A DNA stretch of 64,000 bases from contig NZ_CAJYHX010000004.1 in assembly GCF_913774285.1 (NCBI RefSeq), positions 1 to 64,000 on the forward strand, in the 5' to 3' direction. The translations under genes were made by a program, and so were the position numbers. The DNA is from an uncultured Sphingomonas sp. Lineage in GTDB: Bacteria > Pseudomonadota > Alphaproteobacteria > Sphingomonadales > Sphingomonadaceae. This document shows positions 42,435-50,061 of the stretch, piece by piece (positions within the stretch are counted from its first letter, which is position 1; every line of letters starts with the position of its first letter). The notes beneath the pieces were generated by a model. It was not told the DNA's origin and searched no databases. It was given only the letters and a program-made list of their open reading frames with translations.

Positions 42435-44570
42435 ATGGCCGATCTGGACAGCCCCGTTCTCGCCGCCGAGCAGGCGGCCCCGCCGCCCCCGCCGGCGCGG
42501 GCGATGGGCACGCCGCTTGCCGCGACGATCGCGGTCCTCACCAGCCTGGTGGGGCTGGTGGTGCTCGCCTGGGCCGTGCTGTTCGTCACCAAGGGCCGGT
42601 TCCTCAAGGGAACGTTCGAGTCGATCGCCGGTTCGAGTGCGCATCGGAAGGTGCGGGTGGCGGGCGACTTCCAGCTCTATTTCGCGCCGTTCAACCTGAA
42701 GTTCGTGGCCGAGGGCCTCAGCGTCGAGAACCCGGACTGGGCGGGCACCAGCCCCTTCTTCACCGCGAAGCGAATCGACGCGCGAATCGCCACCTTCTCG
42801 CTGCTCGCGGACCAGAAGCGCTTCCAGTGGCTCGGCCTCACCGACGGGCGAATCGACCTGCAATGGGATCGCGACGGCAAGCAGAACACGTGGACCTTTG
42901 GCAGCGGCGGCGGAAAGCCGCTGACCATGCCGCTGATCCAGCGCGCGCGAATCGCCGGCACCCAGATCCGCTATCTCGATCCGCGCCACCAGCTCGACGC
43001 GGCGATCCGGGTCGACACGGTGGCGGCCGAGGACAATCGCTTCGCCGACACGATCCGCTTCGACGGCAACGGCACCGCGCGCGGCGCCCGCTTTACGCTG
43101 GCCGGCGCATTGCTCTCCTCCAACGCGACACTGGCGGGCGGCGAGAACCGGCTGAAGCTGCATGCCGAGGGCGTGCGCAGCGCGGTCGATATCGCTGGCA
43201 CGCTGCCCGGCGCGACGGTGCTGGAAGGCGCCAAGCTCCACATGGACCTGCGCGGGCAGAACCTCGCCGACGTGTTCCTGCTCGCCGGGATCGCGGTGCC
43301 GGATACCCGCACCTATCGGCTGACCTCGGTCGTCACCAAGGCGGGCGACGAGTGGCGCTTCACCGGCATGAAAGGCCGGTTTGGCGACAGCGACCTCGCG
43401 GGCAAGTTCACGGTGAAGCTCGGCGAGCCGCGCATGCTGGTGACCGCCGACCTGTTCACCCATGTGCTCGACATCGTCGATGCCGGGCCGTTCATCGGCT
43501 ACAATCCCAATGCGCTAGCCGCCCAGGGCGCGACGGCGGCGGTGACGCAGGTCTCAGGCACGCCGCGCCTGCTTCCGGACGCGCCGCTGCGGATCGAGGC
43601 GCTCAAGAATTTCGATGCCAAGGTACAGTGGCAGGTGCGCACCGTCCGCGCGCCGAACCTGCCCGTGTCGAACATCGAGCTGGGCCTCGACCTCAACGAC
43701 CGGCTGCTCAAGCTGAGCCCGCTCAACTTCAGCCTCGCACGCGGCACGGTCACCTCCGACATCAGCATCGACGCGCGCAAGGCGCCGGTGTTCACCACCT
43801 ACGACATCCGCCTGTCGCCGACGCCGATGGGCGTGCTGCTCGCCGGCTTCGGCGCCGAGCAGTCCGGCACCACCGGCATGCTCAAGGCGCGCATCCAGAT
43901 GAGCGGCAGCGGCAACAGCGTGCGCGATTCGCTCAGCACCGCGAACGGCCGCATCGCGGTGATCCTGCCCAAGGGCGATTTCTGGACGCGCAACACCGAG
44001 CTGGCCGAGTTCGACATCGGCACCTTCGTCCAGAAGATGTTCGAGAAGAAGCTGAAGGAGCCGGTGCAGATCAATTGCGGGCTGATCGGCTTCACCGTGC
44101 GCGACGGCATCGCCGCGGCGGACCCGATCCTGATCGACACGCAGAAGAACGTGATGCTCGGCCGCGGCGGGTTCAGCTTCAAGAACGAGACGATCGACCT
44201 CGCCTTCCGCGCCGATTCCAAGCGCTTCAGCCTATTCTCGGGCCAGTCGCCGGTGGGGATCGGCGGCTATTTCGCCAAGCCGGGGATCAGCGTGATCAGC
44301 CCCGAGCTGGTCGGCCGTGCCGGAGTCGGGTTGGGACTGGGCGTCGCCGCCTCGCCGCTGGCCGCGGTGCTCGCGTTCGTCGACTTCGGGGACGCCAAGG
44401 CGGCGGATTGCGGGCCGGTGCTCTCGGGCGCCACCGCCGCCAGCCAGCGCGACGCGAAGGGCCGTCCGCGCGACGATGTCGGCCACGGCACCACCGCCAA
44501 GTCCGAAAGCGGCAAGACGAACGCTGGCGAGGAGAAGCGGCAGCGCAAGAAGTTCCTCGGCATCTTCTGA
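42435..44570 (+). CDS. AsmA family protein
   Basis: The 711-residue protein has an N-terminal Pro-rich cytoplasmic tail, one membrane anchor (LAATIAVLTSLVGLVVLAWAVLF, about residues 28-50) and a long periplasmic beta-rich part. Repeated short strands and the C-terminal AsmA block (ARGTVTSDISIDARKAP, NGRIAVILPKGDFWTRNTELAEFDIGTFVQKMF, GGFSFKNETIDLAFRADSKRFS, GIGGYFAKPGISVISPELVGRAG) place it in the AsmA/YhjG group of bridge-like proteins proposed to move or organise lipids between membranes. A Lys/Arg-rich C-terminus ends KKFLGIF. ATG 42435 has TGAGGATC upstream. Confidence 0.9.
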   Translation: MADLDSPVLAAEQAAPPPPPARAMGTPLAATIAVLTSLVGLVVLAWAVLFVTKGRFLKGTFESIAGSSAHRKVRVAGDFQLYFAPFNLKFVAEGLSVENPDWAGTSPFFTAKRIDARIATFSLLADQKRFQWLGLTDGRIDLQWDRDGKQNTWTFGSGGGKPLTMPLIQRARIAGTQIRYLDPRHQLDAAIRVDTVAAEDNRFADTIRFDGNGTARGARFTLAGALLSSNATLAGGENRLKLHAEGVRSAVDIAGTLPGATVLEGAKLHMDLRGQNLADVFLLAGIAVPDTRTYRLTSVVTKAGDEWRFTGMKGRFGDSDLAGKFTVKLGEPRMLVTADLFTHVLDIVDAGPFIGYNPNALAAQGATAAVTQVSGTPRLLPDAPLRIEALKNFDAKVQWQVRTVRAPNLPVSNIELGLDLNDRLLKLSPLNFSLARGTVTSDISIDARKAPVFTTYDIRLSPTPMGVLLAGFGAEQSGTTGMLKARIQMSGSGNSVRDSLSTANGRIAVILPKGDFWTRNTELAEFDIGTFVQKMFEKKLKEPVQINCGLIGFTVRDGIAAADPILIDTQKNVMLGRGGFSFKNETIDLAFRADSKRFSLFSGQSPVGIGGYFAKPGISVISPELVGRAGVGLGLGVAASPLAAVLAFVDFGDAKAADCGPVLSGATAASQRDAKGRPRDDVGHGTTAKSESGKTNAGEEKRQRKKFLGIF

Positions 44571-44614
44571 TCCGCTTGCGCGGGGGTGCGGGGCTGGCGC
44601 AGGATCGGTGCGCG

Positions 44615-45730
44615 ATGCTGCGCTTGCTGATCCTCTCCGCTGCGCTCGCCATGGCGGGCGACGTCCGGCCGCCGCAGCGGGTGACGATCGCGCCCGCCGC
44701 GTCGGAGGCGGGGGAGCGGTTCCCGGTCCATATCGGCGGGCGGGTCGAGACCGGCCCAACGGGGTATCGCCACCAATGGCCGGGCATCTATTTCGAAGCG
44801 GCCTTCCGCGGTCCTCGCGTAGTGCTGCGCTTCGACGATGCGATCAACGAATGGCGCGCGAGCATCGACGGCGCCCCGCCGGTGACGATCGATCGCCCGG
44901 GCAAGGCCGATGTGGCAATCGACGGTCTCACGCCCAGCCCGCATCGCATCCGGCTTGACAAGGTCACCGAAAGCGCCGCGCCGGCGCGCTTCGGTGGCTT
45001 CTTCGTCGCTCCCGGAGGCAGCCTGCCCGCGCCACCGCCGCGCCGTCGGCAGATCGAGTTCATCGGCGATTCCTCGATGGCGGGCTATGGCGCGCGGGCC
45101 GATCGCATCGACTGCACCCAGGCACAGGTCCGCGCCACCACCGATACGCCGGACGCCTTCGCCGCGCTTGCTGCGCAGCATTTCGGCGCTGACTATCAGG
45201 TGAATGCGATCTCCGGTCGCGGGCTAATCCGCAATTTCGGCGGCACCGCGCCGCAAGGCACGATGGAGCAGCTGTGGCCGCGCCGCCTGCCGGCCGAGCC
45301 TGCCCTCTATGACGACCCGCGCTGGCAGCCCCAGATCGTGATACTCAAGCTGCAGGCCGATTTCGTCGGCTTCCGCCCGGATGCGCGCTGGCCGACGCTG
45401 GGCGCGCTCGTCGCCGACTATGCCGAGCATTACGGCCGGTTTCTCGCCCGGCTGCACGGCCGCTATCCGCGCGCGGCGTTCCTCCTCTGGTGGTTCGACA
45501 CCAGCGCTGCGCCGCCCGAGCAGGTCGCGATGCTCCGCACCGCCGAAACCCGGATCAGCACCGCAGCCCGGGCCGCGGGTGCGCGCGACGTCTTGTTCCT
45601 GCCCTTCCCGGCCAGACAGTTCCGCGCCACCGCCTGCCACGGCCATTATGGTCTCGAAGCGCAGCGGCAGATCGCCGACTGGCTGGTGCGCGAAATCGAT
45701 GCGCACCCAGGCTTCTGGGACCGGCGCTAG
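44615..45730 (+). CDS. SGNH-fold esterase, CE2-like
   Basis: 371 residues with a signal peptide (MLRLLILSAALAMAGD). An N-terminal beta-sandwich (PVHIGGRVETGPTGYRHQWPG, FEAAFRGPRVVLRFDDAINE) precedes the SGNH domain with IEFIGDSSMAGYGA carrying the nucleophile Ser. The order jelly-roll then SGNH is that of carbohydrate esterase family 2 (acetylxylan esterase type). The C-terminal catalytic block reads CHGHYGLEAQRQIADWL, with a His but without a standard D-x-x-H, compatible with the Ser-His dyad known in CE2. It likely deacetylates an extracytoplasmic glycan. It lies 44 nt downstream of the AsmA gene. Confidence 0.8.
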   Translation: MLRLLILSAALAMAGDVRPPQRVTIAPAASEAGERFPVHIGGRVETGPTGYRHQWPGIYFEAAFRGPRVVLRFDDAINEWRASIDGAPPVTIDRPGKADVAIDGLTPSPHRIRLDKVTESAAPARFGGFFVAPGGSLPAPPPRRRQIEFIGDSSMAGYGARADRIDCTQAQVRATTDTPDAFAALAAQHFGADYQVNAISGRGLIRNFGGTAPQGTMEQLWPRRLPAEPALYDDPRWQPQIVILKLQADFVGFRPDARWPTLGALVADYAEHYGRFLARLHGRYPRAAFLLWWFDTSAAPPEQVAMLRTAETRISTAARAAGARDVLFLPFPARQFRATACHGHYGLEAQRQIADWLVREIDAHPGFWDRR

Positions 45731-45737
45731 CCCAGGC

Positions 45738-46520
45738 TCAGTGCCCGCGGCACGCCATCGCGTCGAGGATGTCGTCGATCCGCGCCGGGTCGCCCGCCGC
45801 GATCACCTCGCCGTTGCTGCCGGCATGGAGCGGATCGCCCTGCCAGTCGCACATCCGCCCGCCTGCGCCTTCGATCACCGGCACCAGCGCGGCGAAGTCG
45901 TGCAGCTTGAGCCCCGCCTCGACGACGATGTCGAGCCAGCCGCTCGCCACACAGCCATAATTGTAGCAGTCGCCGCCCAGCACCGTGCTCATCACCTGCG
46001 CATCGAGATGCTCGAAGGCGTGGAGCTGGCCGTCGTCGAACAGCGCGGGCGAGGTGGTGCCGAGGATCGCCTGGTCGAGCTCGCGGCAGATGCGGGTGGT
46101 GGCGGGCTTGCCGTTGAACAGCGTCTGGCGGCCGGTCACGCCCAGCCAGCGCTCGTTGATGATCGGCTGGTCGATCACCCCCAGCACCGGCCAGCCATTG
46201 TCGACCAGGGCGATCAGCGTGCCGAACACCGGCCGGCCGGCGATGAAGGCGCGGGTGCCGTCGATCGGGTCGAGCACCCATTGCCGACCGCTGGTGCCTT
46301 CGCGGGCGCCGAATTCCTCGCCGATGATGCCGTCCATCGGCCGCTCCGCGATCAGCAGCTTGCGCATCGCTTCCTCGCCCGCCCGATCGGCGAGCGTGAC
46401 CGGCGACTGGTCCTCCTTCGCCTCGACGCCATGTTCGGCACGGAAATAGGGGCGGATTGCAGCGCCGGCGGCGTCGGCGAGGCGAGCGGCGAGCGCGATG
46501 TCGGTTTCGGAAACGGCCAT
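45738..46520 (-). CDS. hisN: Histidinol-phosphatase, inositol-monophosphatase family
   Basis: The 260-residue protein is a Mg-dependent phosphatase. Metal-binding residues lie in GEEFGARE and WVLDPIDGTRAFIAG, and in the C-terminal LHDFAALVPVIEGAGG with its conserved Asp. The RAFIAGRP and DCYNYGCVASGWLDIVVEAGL segments match HisN rather than SuhB or CysQ. It would convert histidinol phosphate to histidinol. Other his genes are not in this window, as is common for hisN. It is convergent with the esterase gene. Confidence 0.88.
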   Translation of the reverse strand: MAVSETDIALAARLADAAGAAIRPYFRAEHGVEAKEDQSPVTLADRAGEEAMRKLLIAERPMDGIIGEEFGAREGTSGRQWVLDPIDGTRAFIAGRPVFGTLIALVDNGWPVLGVIDQPIINERWLGVTGRQTLFNGKPATTRICRELDQAILGTTSPALFDDGQLHAFEHLDAQVMSTVLGGDCYNYGCVASGWLDIVVEAGLKLHDFAALVPVIEGAGGRMCDWQGDPLHAGSNGEVIAAGDPARIDDILDAMACRGH

Positions 46521-46584
46521 GCCCCAGCCCTACCGGGCCGAATTTGACTCGCCAAGGTCACAAACGCCTGCCACTTCGCGGAAT

Positions 46585-47652
46585 ATGCGTGGTATCGCCG
46601 CCCTTCCCCTGCTCGGCCTCTGCTTTGTCGCTGTGCCTGCGCTGGCGCAGGTCCGCGCGGTGCCCGCCCAGCCCGCCTCGGAACAGGCCGCGCTGCGCGG
46701 CGTCGAGGTGTTCCTGGTCAACGAGGGCGAGGCGCCGATCGCCGATGCCGGCCCGCGCCAGATCGAGATCACCGCCGCCGACGGTACCCGGCTGATGCTG
46801 GAGCGCACCCCCGGCCCCACCCCGACGATTGCCGCCCACGGCTTCGCCAAGGCGCGCTACGTGCCGGTGGGCGTTGCCGGGCTAGCGGTGCCGCCCGCTG
46901 CGCAGCACAAGCCGGCCGAGATGCCGGAACAGGAGACCGTGGTGCAGAGCTCGACGGGCAGCTCCAGCGGTCTGCTCGCCCGGTTCGAGCCGCACGAGCC
47001 GATCTACGGTGTCGCCGGGCTCGACGACGCCGGGGCCAAGCTGCAGTTCAGCTTCGCGCTGCGGCCCTTCGCCGAGGATGCGCCGCTCCAGCTCGGCAAT
47101 CTCCGCTTCGCCTATACCCAGACGATGTTCTGGGCGCTGAACGAGCCTTCGGGTCCGTTCCGCTCGACCAACTACAGCCCCGAACTCTATGCCGATGTTC
47201 CCGTCGACGAGACGACGCGGGTAGCCCTCGGCTGGCGGCACGATTCGAACGGGCGCGGCGTCACCGACTCGGTCGACCTCAACCGCATCTTCGTGCGCGG
47301 CGAGAAGAGCTTCGACCTGGGCGGCGACTGGCGGATCGACGTCGCGCCGCAAGCCTGGTTCTATGTCGGCAGCAGCGGCACCTTCCACGACATGAAGGAC
47401 TATTACGGCTATACCGCGCTCTCCGCGTCGATCGCGCAGAAGGACGGGATCAAGCTCGCCCTCACCGCGCGCGGCAATGTGAAGACCGGGCATGGCGCGG
47501 CCGAAGCGTTCGTCTCCTATCCGCTGCGCCGGTTAGGCGGGGGCCTGGGCATCTACCTCTTCGGACAGGCATTCACCGGCTATGGCGAGGCGCTAGACCG
47601 GTACAACGTCAACGACACGCACGCGCGGATCGGCATCGCCTTCACCCGCTAG
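46585..47652 (+). CDS. pldA: Outer membrane phospholipase A (OMPLA)
   Basis: 355 residues with a signal peptide (MRGIAALPLLGLCFVAVPALA). An extra domain of about 120 residues precedes the barrel. The barrel region has YTQTMFWALNEPSGPFRSTNYSPELY and the catalytic strand WRHDSNGRG followed by DLNRIFV. His219, Ser221 and Asn233 keep exactly the spacing of the E. coli OMPLA triad His142, Ser144, Asn156. It would hydrolyse phospholipids that reach the outer leaflet of the outer membrane. The N-terminal extension (EVFLVNEGEAPIADAG, ADGTRLMLER) is not part of E. coli OMPLA. ATG 46585 is chosen for the signal peptide. Confidence 0.9.
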   Translation: MRGIAALPLLGLCFVAVPALAQVRAVPAQPASEQAALRGVEVFLVNEGEAPIADAGPRQIEITAADGTRLMLERTPGPTPTIAAHGFAKARYVPVGVAGLAVPPAAQHKPAEMPEQETVVQSSTGSSSGLLARFEPHEPIYGVAGLDDAGAKLQFSFALRPFAEDAPLQLGNLRFAYTQTMFWALNEPSGPFRSTNYSPELYADVPVDETTRVALGWRHDSNGRGVTDSVDLNRIFVRGEKSFDLGGDWRIDVAPQAWFYVGSSGTFHDMKDYYGYTALSASIAQKDGIKLALTARGNVKTGHGAAEAFVSYPLRRLGGGLGIYLFGQAFTGYGEALDRYNVNDTHARIGIAFTR

Positions 47653-47706
47653 CCGCGGCGCGCGGCGTGGCGTAGACACGAGACCAACCAGATCAGGGAG
47701 ATCGAT

Positions 47707-48258
47707 ATGCGCCTGAAGCTCGCCCTTGCCGCCCTTGCCCTGCCCTTCGCCATGATGCCGGCGAATGCGTCGCTCACCACCGGGGCCAAGGCGCCCGTGT
47801 TCACCGCCAAGGGTGCGGTGGCCGGCAAGCCGATCACCGTCGACCTCAAGGCCGCGCTCAAGAAGGGCCCGGTCGTGCTCTACTTCTTCCCGGCCGCCTT
47901 CACCTCGGGCTGCAATGCCGAGGCGCATGCCTTTGCCGAGGCGCTGCCCGACTTCACCAAGGCGGGCGCCACCGTGATCGGCATGACCGCGGGCAATGTC
48001 GACCAGCTCGAGCAGTTCAGCAGCCAATATTGCGCCGGCAAGTTCGCCGTCGCCGCCGCAACGCCCGAGGTGGCTGCAGGCTATGACGTCGCCGCTAAAA
48101 AGCCCGACGGCACCGTTGCCAAGTTCACCAGCCGCACCAGCTACGTGATCGCGCCCGACGGCAAGGTGCTGTTCGTCCATTCGGATCCGAACCCCGCCGA
48201 TCATATCCGACTCACCCTCGCCGCGGTGGAAAAGTATCGCGCGACTCACCGCAACTGA
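47707..48258 (+). CDS. Exported peroxiredoxin (AhpC/TSA, Bcp-like)
   Basis: 183 residues with a signal peptide (MRLKLALAALALPFAMMPANA) that places this thioredoxin-fold peroxidase in the periplasm. Peroxidatic Cys lies in YFFPAAFTSGCNAEAHAF, the P-x-x-x-T-x-x-C motif with the conserved Thr, near residue 70; a further Cys occurs in SSQYCAGKF. TSYVIAPDGKVLFVHSDP is the usual late strand. It is 54 nt downstream of pldA and may be co-transcribed, giving a pair for outer membrane lipid and peroxide defence; that link is inference. Confidence 0.9.
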   Translation: MRLKLALAALALPFAMMPANASLTTGAKAPVFTAKGAVAGKPITVDLKAALKKGPVVLYFFPAAFTSGCNAEAHAFAEALPDFTKAGATVIGMTAGNVDQLEQFSSQYCAGKFAVAAATPEVAAGYDVAAKKPDGTVAKFTSRTSYVIAPDGKVLFVHSDPNPADHIRLTLAAVEKYRATHRN

Positions 48259-48504
48259 GGCGCAGCCGCGCCACTTTCTACGCGCCGATCCCGGGGCCAT
48301 TAAGCCTCCGGATCGGCGCAGATCCGCCGCACGATGACACCGGGCGCCTGGATCGCTGCGATAATGCGCTGTCTGCCGCCCCACCTGGTCGGCCCTCGCG
48401 TTCACGATAAATCGAGCGGCAACCAGATATTAGCACTCTACGCTTATTCCTTGTGCGCAACATAGCGGCCGTCATGCCGTGATTTGCACGGGGGTTAGGA
48501 GCGT

Positions 48505-49566
48505 ATGCGCATCGCGCGTGCCGTTCGTTCAGAGATGGAGGGAGACGAAGGCCGGGCGCTTTTCGAGCGTATCGGCGCGTTCCTTCTCGATCAGCGGCTG
48601 GCACCAACGCCGACCAACTATACTTTCGTCCACCGGCTGTTCACCGAACCCGAGGACGCGCTGGCCCGCGCCGTCGAACTGATCACGGAGCGCGGCGTAC
48701 GGATCACCCCGCGCGACATCCAGACGCTCACCGCCGACCATGGTCCCGAGGAGCCGCAGGACTGCCACATCGATCTCAAGGCGCGCGCCGAAGGACTGGT
48801 CGCGCGCACCCAGATGCAGGTCGAAGGCTTTGCCGACATGGTGACGGCGATGCGCGCCGAAACCGCCGATTTCGGCCGCGACCTGGCGGCGAGCGCCGAG
48901 GCGATGTCGACCGGCAACGACACGCCGCAGGCCACCGACGATGTCGTCCGGATCACCGCCGCTATGCTCGACCGCATCCGCGTCGCCGAAGAGAAGCTGG
49001 AAAGCACCACGCGCGAAGCCAATGACCTGCGCGAAAAGCTGGAAGAGGCGCGCGACAATGCCCGCCGCGATCCGCTGACCCAGTTGCCCAATCGCCGCGC
49101 GTTCGAGGAAGCCTTCGCCGCGCAGGAAGCGAGCGGCGGCAGCATGTGCATCGCGGTGTGCGACATCGATCATTTCAAGTCGGTCAACGATCGCTTCGGT
49201 CACGCGGTGGGGGACCGCGTGCTGCGCGTGATCGCCGACGCACTGAGCCTGAGCTGTCGCGGGCATCTCGTCACTCGCTATGGCGGCGAGGAGTTCGCGA
49301 TCCTGTTCACCAACGTGCCGCTGGAACAGGCGCGCGCGGTGCTCGAACATGCCCGCGGCACCGTGCAGACCAAGCGCTACAAGCTGCGCGACAATGACGC
49401 GCCGCTCGGCGAAATCACCTTCTCGGCCGGGCTCACGCCGGTGGAGCCGGGCGAGATGCACCAGACCGCGTTCCACCGCGCCGATCGCCTGCTGTACCTG
49501 GCCAAGCACGAAGGCCGCAATCAGGTGAAGACCGGCAGCGCCAGCTATAGCGAATTTCGCCGCTGA
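48505..49566 (+). CDS. Diguanylate cyclase (GGDEF domain)
   Basis: The 353-residue soluble protein has an N-terminal helical region (residues 1-150), a coiled coil (AEEKLESTTREANDLREKLEEARDN, about 155-185) and a GGDEF domain with DPLTQLPNRRAFEE, CDIDHFKSVNDRFGH and the active-site RYGGEEF. The catalytic signature is intact, so c-di-GMP synthesis is expected. The inhibitory I-site is not: the residues before it read CRGHLVT instead of R-x-x-D. No membrane segment is seen. The N-terminus carries NYTFVHRLFTEP, seen in other GGDEF proteins of sphingomonads, without a named domain. Confidence 0.92.
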   Translation: MRIARAVRSEMEGDEGRALFERIGAFLLDQRLAPTPTNYTFVHRLFTEPEDALARAVELITERGVRITPRDIQTLTADHGPEEPQDCHIDLKARAEGLVARTQMQVEGFADMVTAMRAETADFGRDLAASAEAMSTGNDTPQATDDVVRITAAMLDRIRVAEEKLESTTREANDLREKLEEARDNARRDPLTQLPNRRAFEEAFAAQEASGGSMCIAVCDIDHFKSVNDRFGHAVGDRVLRVIADALSLSCRGHLVTRYGGEEFAILFTNVPLEQARAVLEHARGTVQTKRYKLRDNDAPLGEITFSAGLTPVEPGEMHQTAFHRADRLLYLAKHEGRNQVKTGSASYSEFRR

Positions 49567-49657
49567 TTGGCAGATTTCGCCGATCCACTTGGTGCAAAAT
49601 GCCTCGTCTGGAGAAGCGATTGCAGCTGAACCTCGCATTTACAGCCACTTAGCGAAG

Positions 49658-49674
49658 TTGGCACGCTCCCTGCA
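49658..49674 (+). promoter_or_regulatory. Probable sigma-54 promoter of the two small-protein genes
   Basis: TTGGCACG, four bases, CTGCA (49658-49674). The GG and GC dinucleotides are 12 bp apart, exactly the -24/-12 spacing, and only one base of the TGGCACG-N4-TTGCA consensus differs. The expected start near 49685 gives a leader of about 48 nt before the ATG at 49733. No other gene lies between. Confidence 0.75.
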
Positions 49675-49732
49675 AAACTGCTGGCATCGGCCGCCGGATG
49701 GTCCGCCAGCCGAACATCAGGGAGTATCTACC

Positions 49733-49840
49733 ATGACCGCTCGTCTCGTCTCGCTGCACCAGACCGTTGCCGTCAGCGCCGCCGTGCTGCTCACTGCCGC
49801 GCTCGTCCTGTTCTCCACCCCCGTGATCCCGGTCGCATGA
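49733..49840 (+). CDS. Tiny membrane protein, 35 residues
   Basis: The sequence starts MTARLVSLHQTVAVSAAV and continues with LLTAALVLFSTPVIPVA, a single hydrophobic helix spanning most of the chain. GGGAG lies about 9 nt before the ATG. The stop overlaps the next ATG by 4 nt (ATGA). A sigma-54-type promoter lies upstream and a strong terminator downstream, so this looks like a genuine two-gene unit of tiny proteins. The function is unknown. Confidence 0.6.
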   Translation: MTARLVSLHQTVAVSAAVLLTAALVLFSTPVIPVA

Positions 49841-49965
49841 TCGCGCTCGCCCCCATGGAGAAGATCAGCATGTTCCGCAGCTTTCTCATCGGCGTCGCGT
49901 CCTTCGGCATCACTACCGTGATGATCCTCGGCAGCGGCCTGCAGGGCTCCAGCCTCCTCGGCTGA
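49837..49965 (+). CDS. Tiny membrane protein, 42 residues
   Basis: It starts MIALAPMEKISMFRSF and has a hydrophobic stretch (LIGVASFGITTVMILGSGL), ending GSSLLG. It overlaps the previous tiny gene by 4 nt (ATGA). An in-frame ATG at 49855 (MEKISMF) is an alternative start. A terminator begins 7 nt after the stop. No homologue is recognised; the single predicted helix suggests an inner-membrane micropeptide. Confidence 0.55.
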   Translation: MIALAPMEKISMFRSFLIGVASFGITTVMILGSGLQGSSLLG

Positions 49966-49971
49966 CCCTGC

Positions 49972-49995
49972 CGGCCGCCCCGGCGGCCCCTTTTT
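49972..49995 (+). terminator. Rho-independent terminator after the tiny genes
   Basis: Perfect 7-bp core GGCCGCC (49973-49979) and GGCGGCC (49982-49988) with a minimal loop, extended by flanking C/G, then CC and TTTTT (49991-49995). Confidence 0.85.
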
Positions 49996-49998
49996 CCT

Positions 49999-50024
49999 GG
50001 AACTTGGGCACCATGCGCCCGGTT
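49999..50024 (+). promoter_or_regulatory. Probable EcfG general-stress promoter of the SDR gene
   Basis: GGAAC (49999-50003), 17 nt, GGTT (50021-50024). The alphaproteobacterial general stress consensus is GGAAC, 16-17 nt, CGTT, so one base differs. It lies between the preceding terminator and the SDR ATG at 50062, leaving a short leader of about 30 nt. Confidence 0.6.
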
Positions 50025-50061
50025 CTTTCGGCACCCTCCCGAAGACCCAGGAGCCGTGCCG

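Noticed and set aside
48430..48438. TTAGCACTC, one half of a CIRCE (HrcA) element, upstream of the GGDEF gene
   Set aside because: The matching GAGTGCTAA half is not present 9 nt downstream, and the adjacent gene is not a chaperone.
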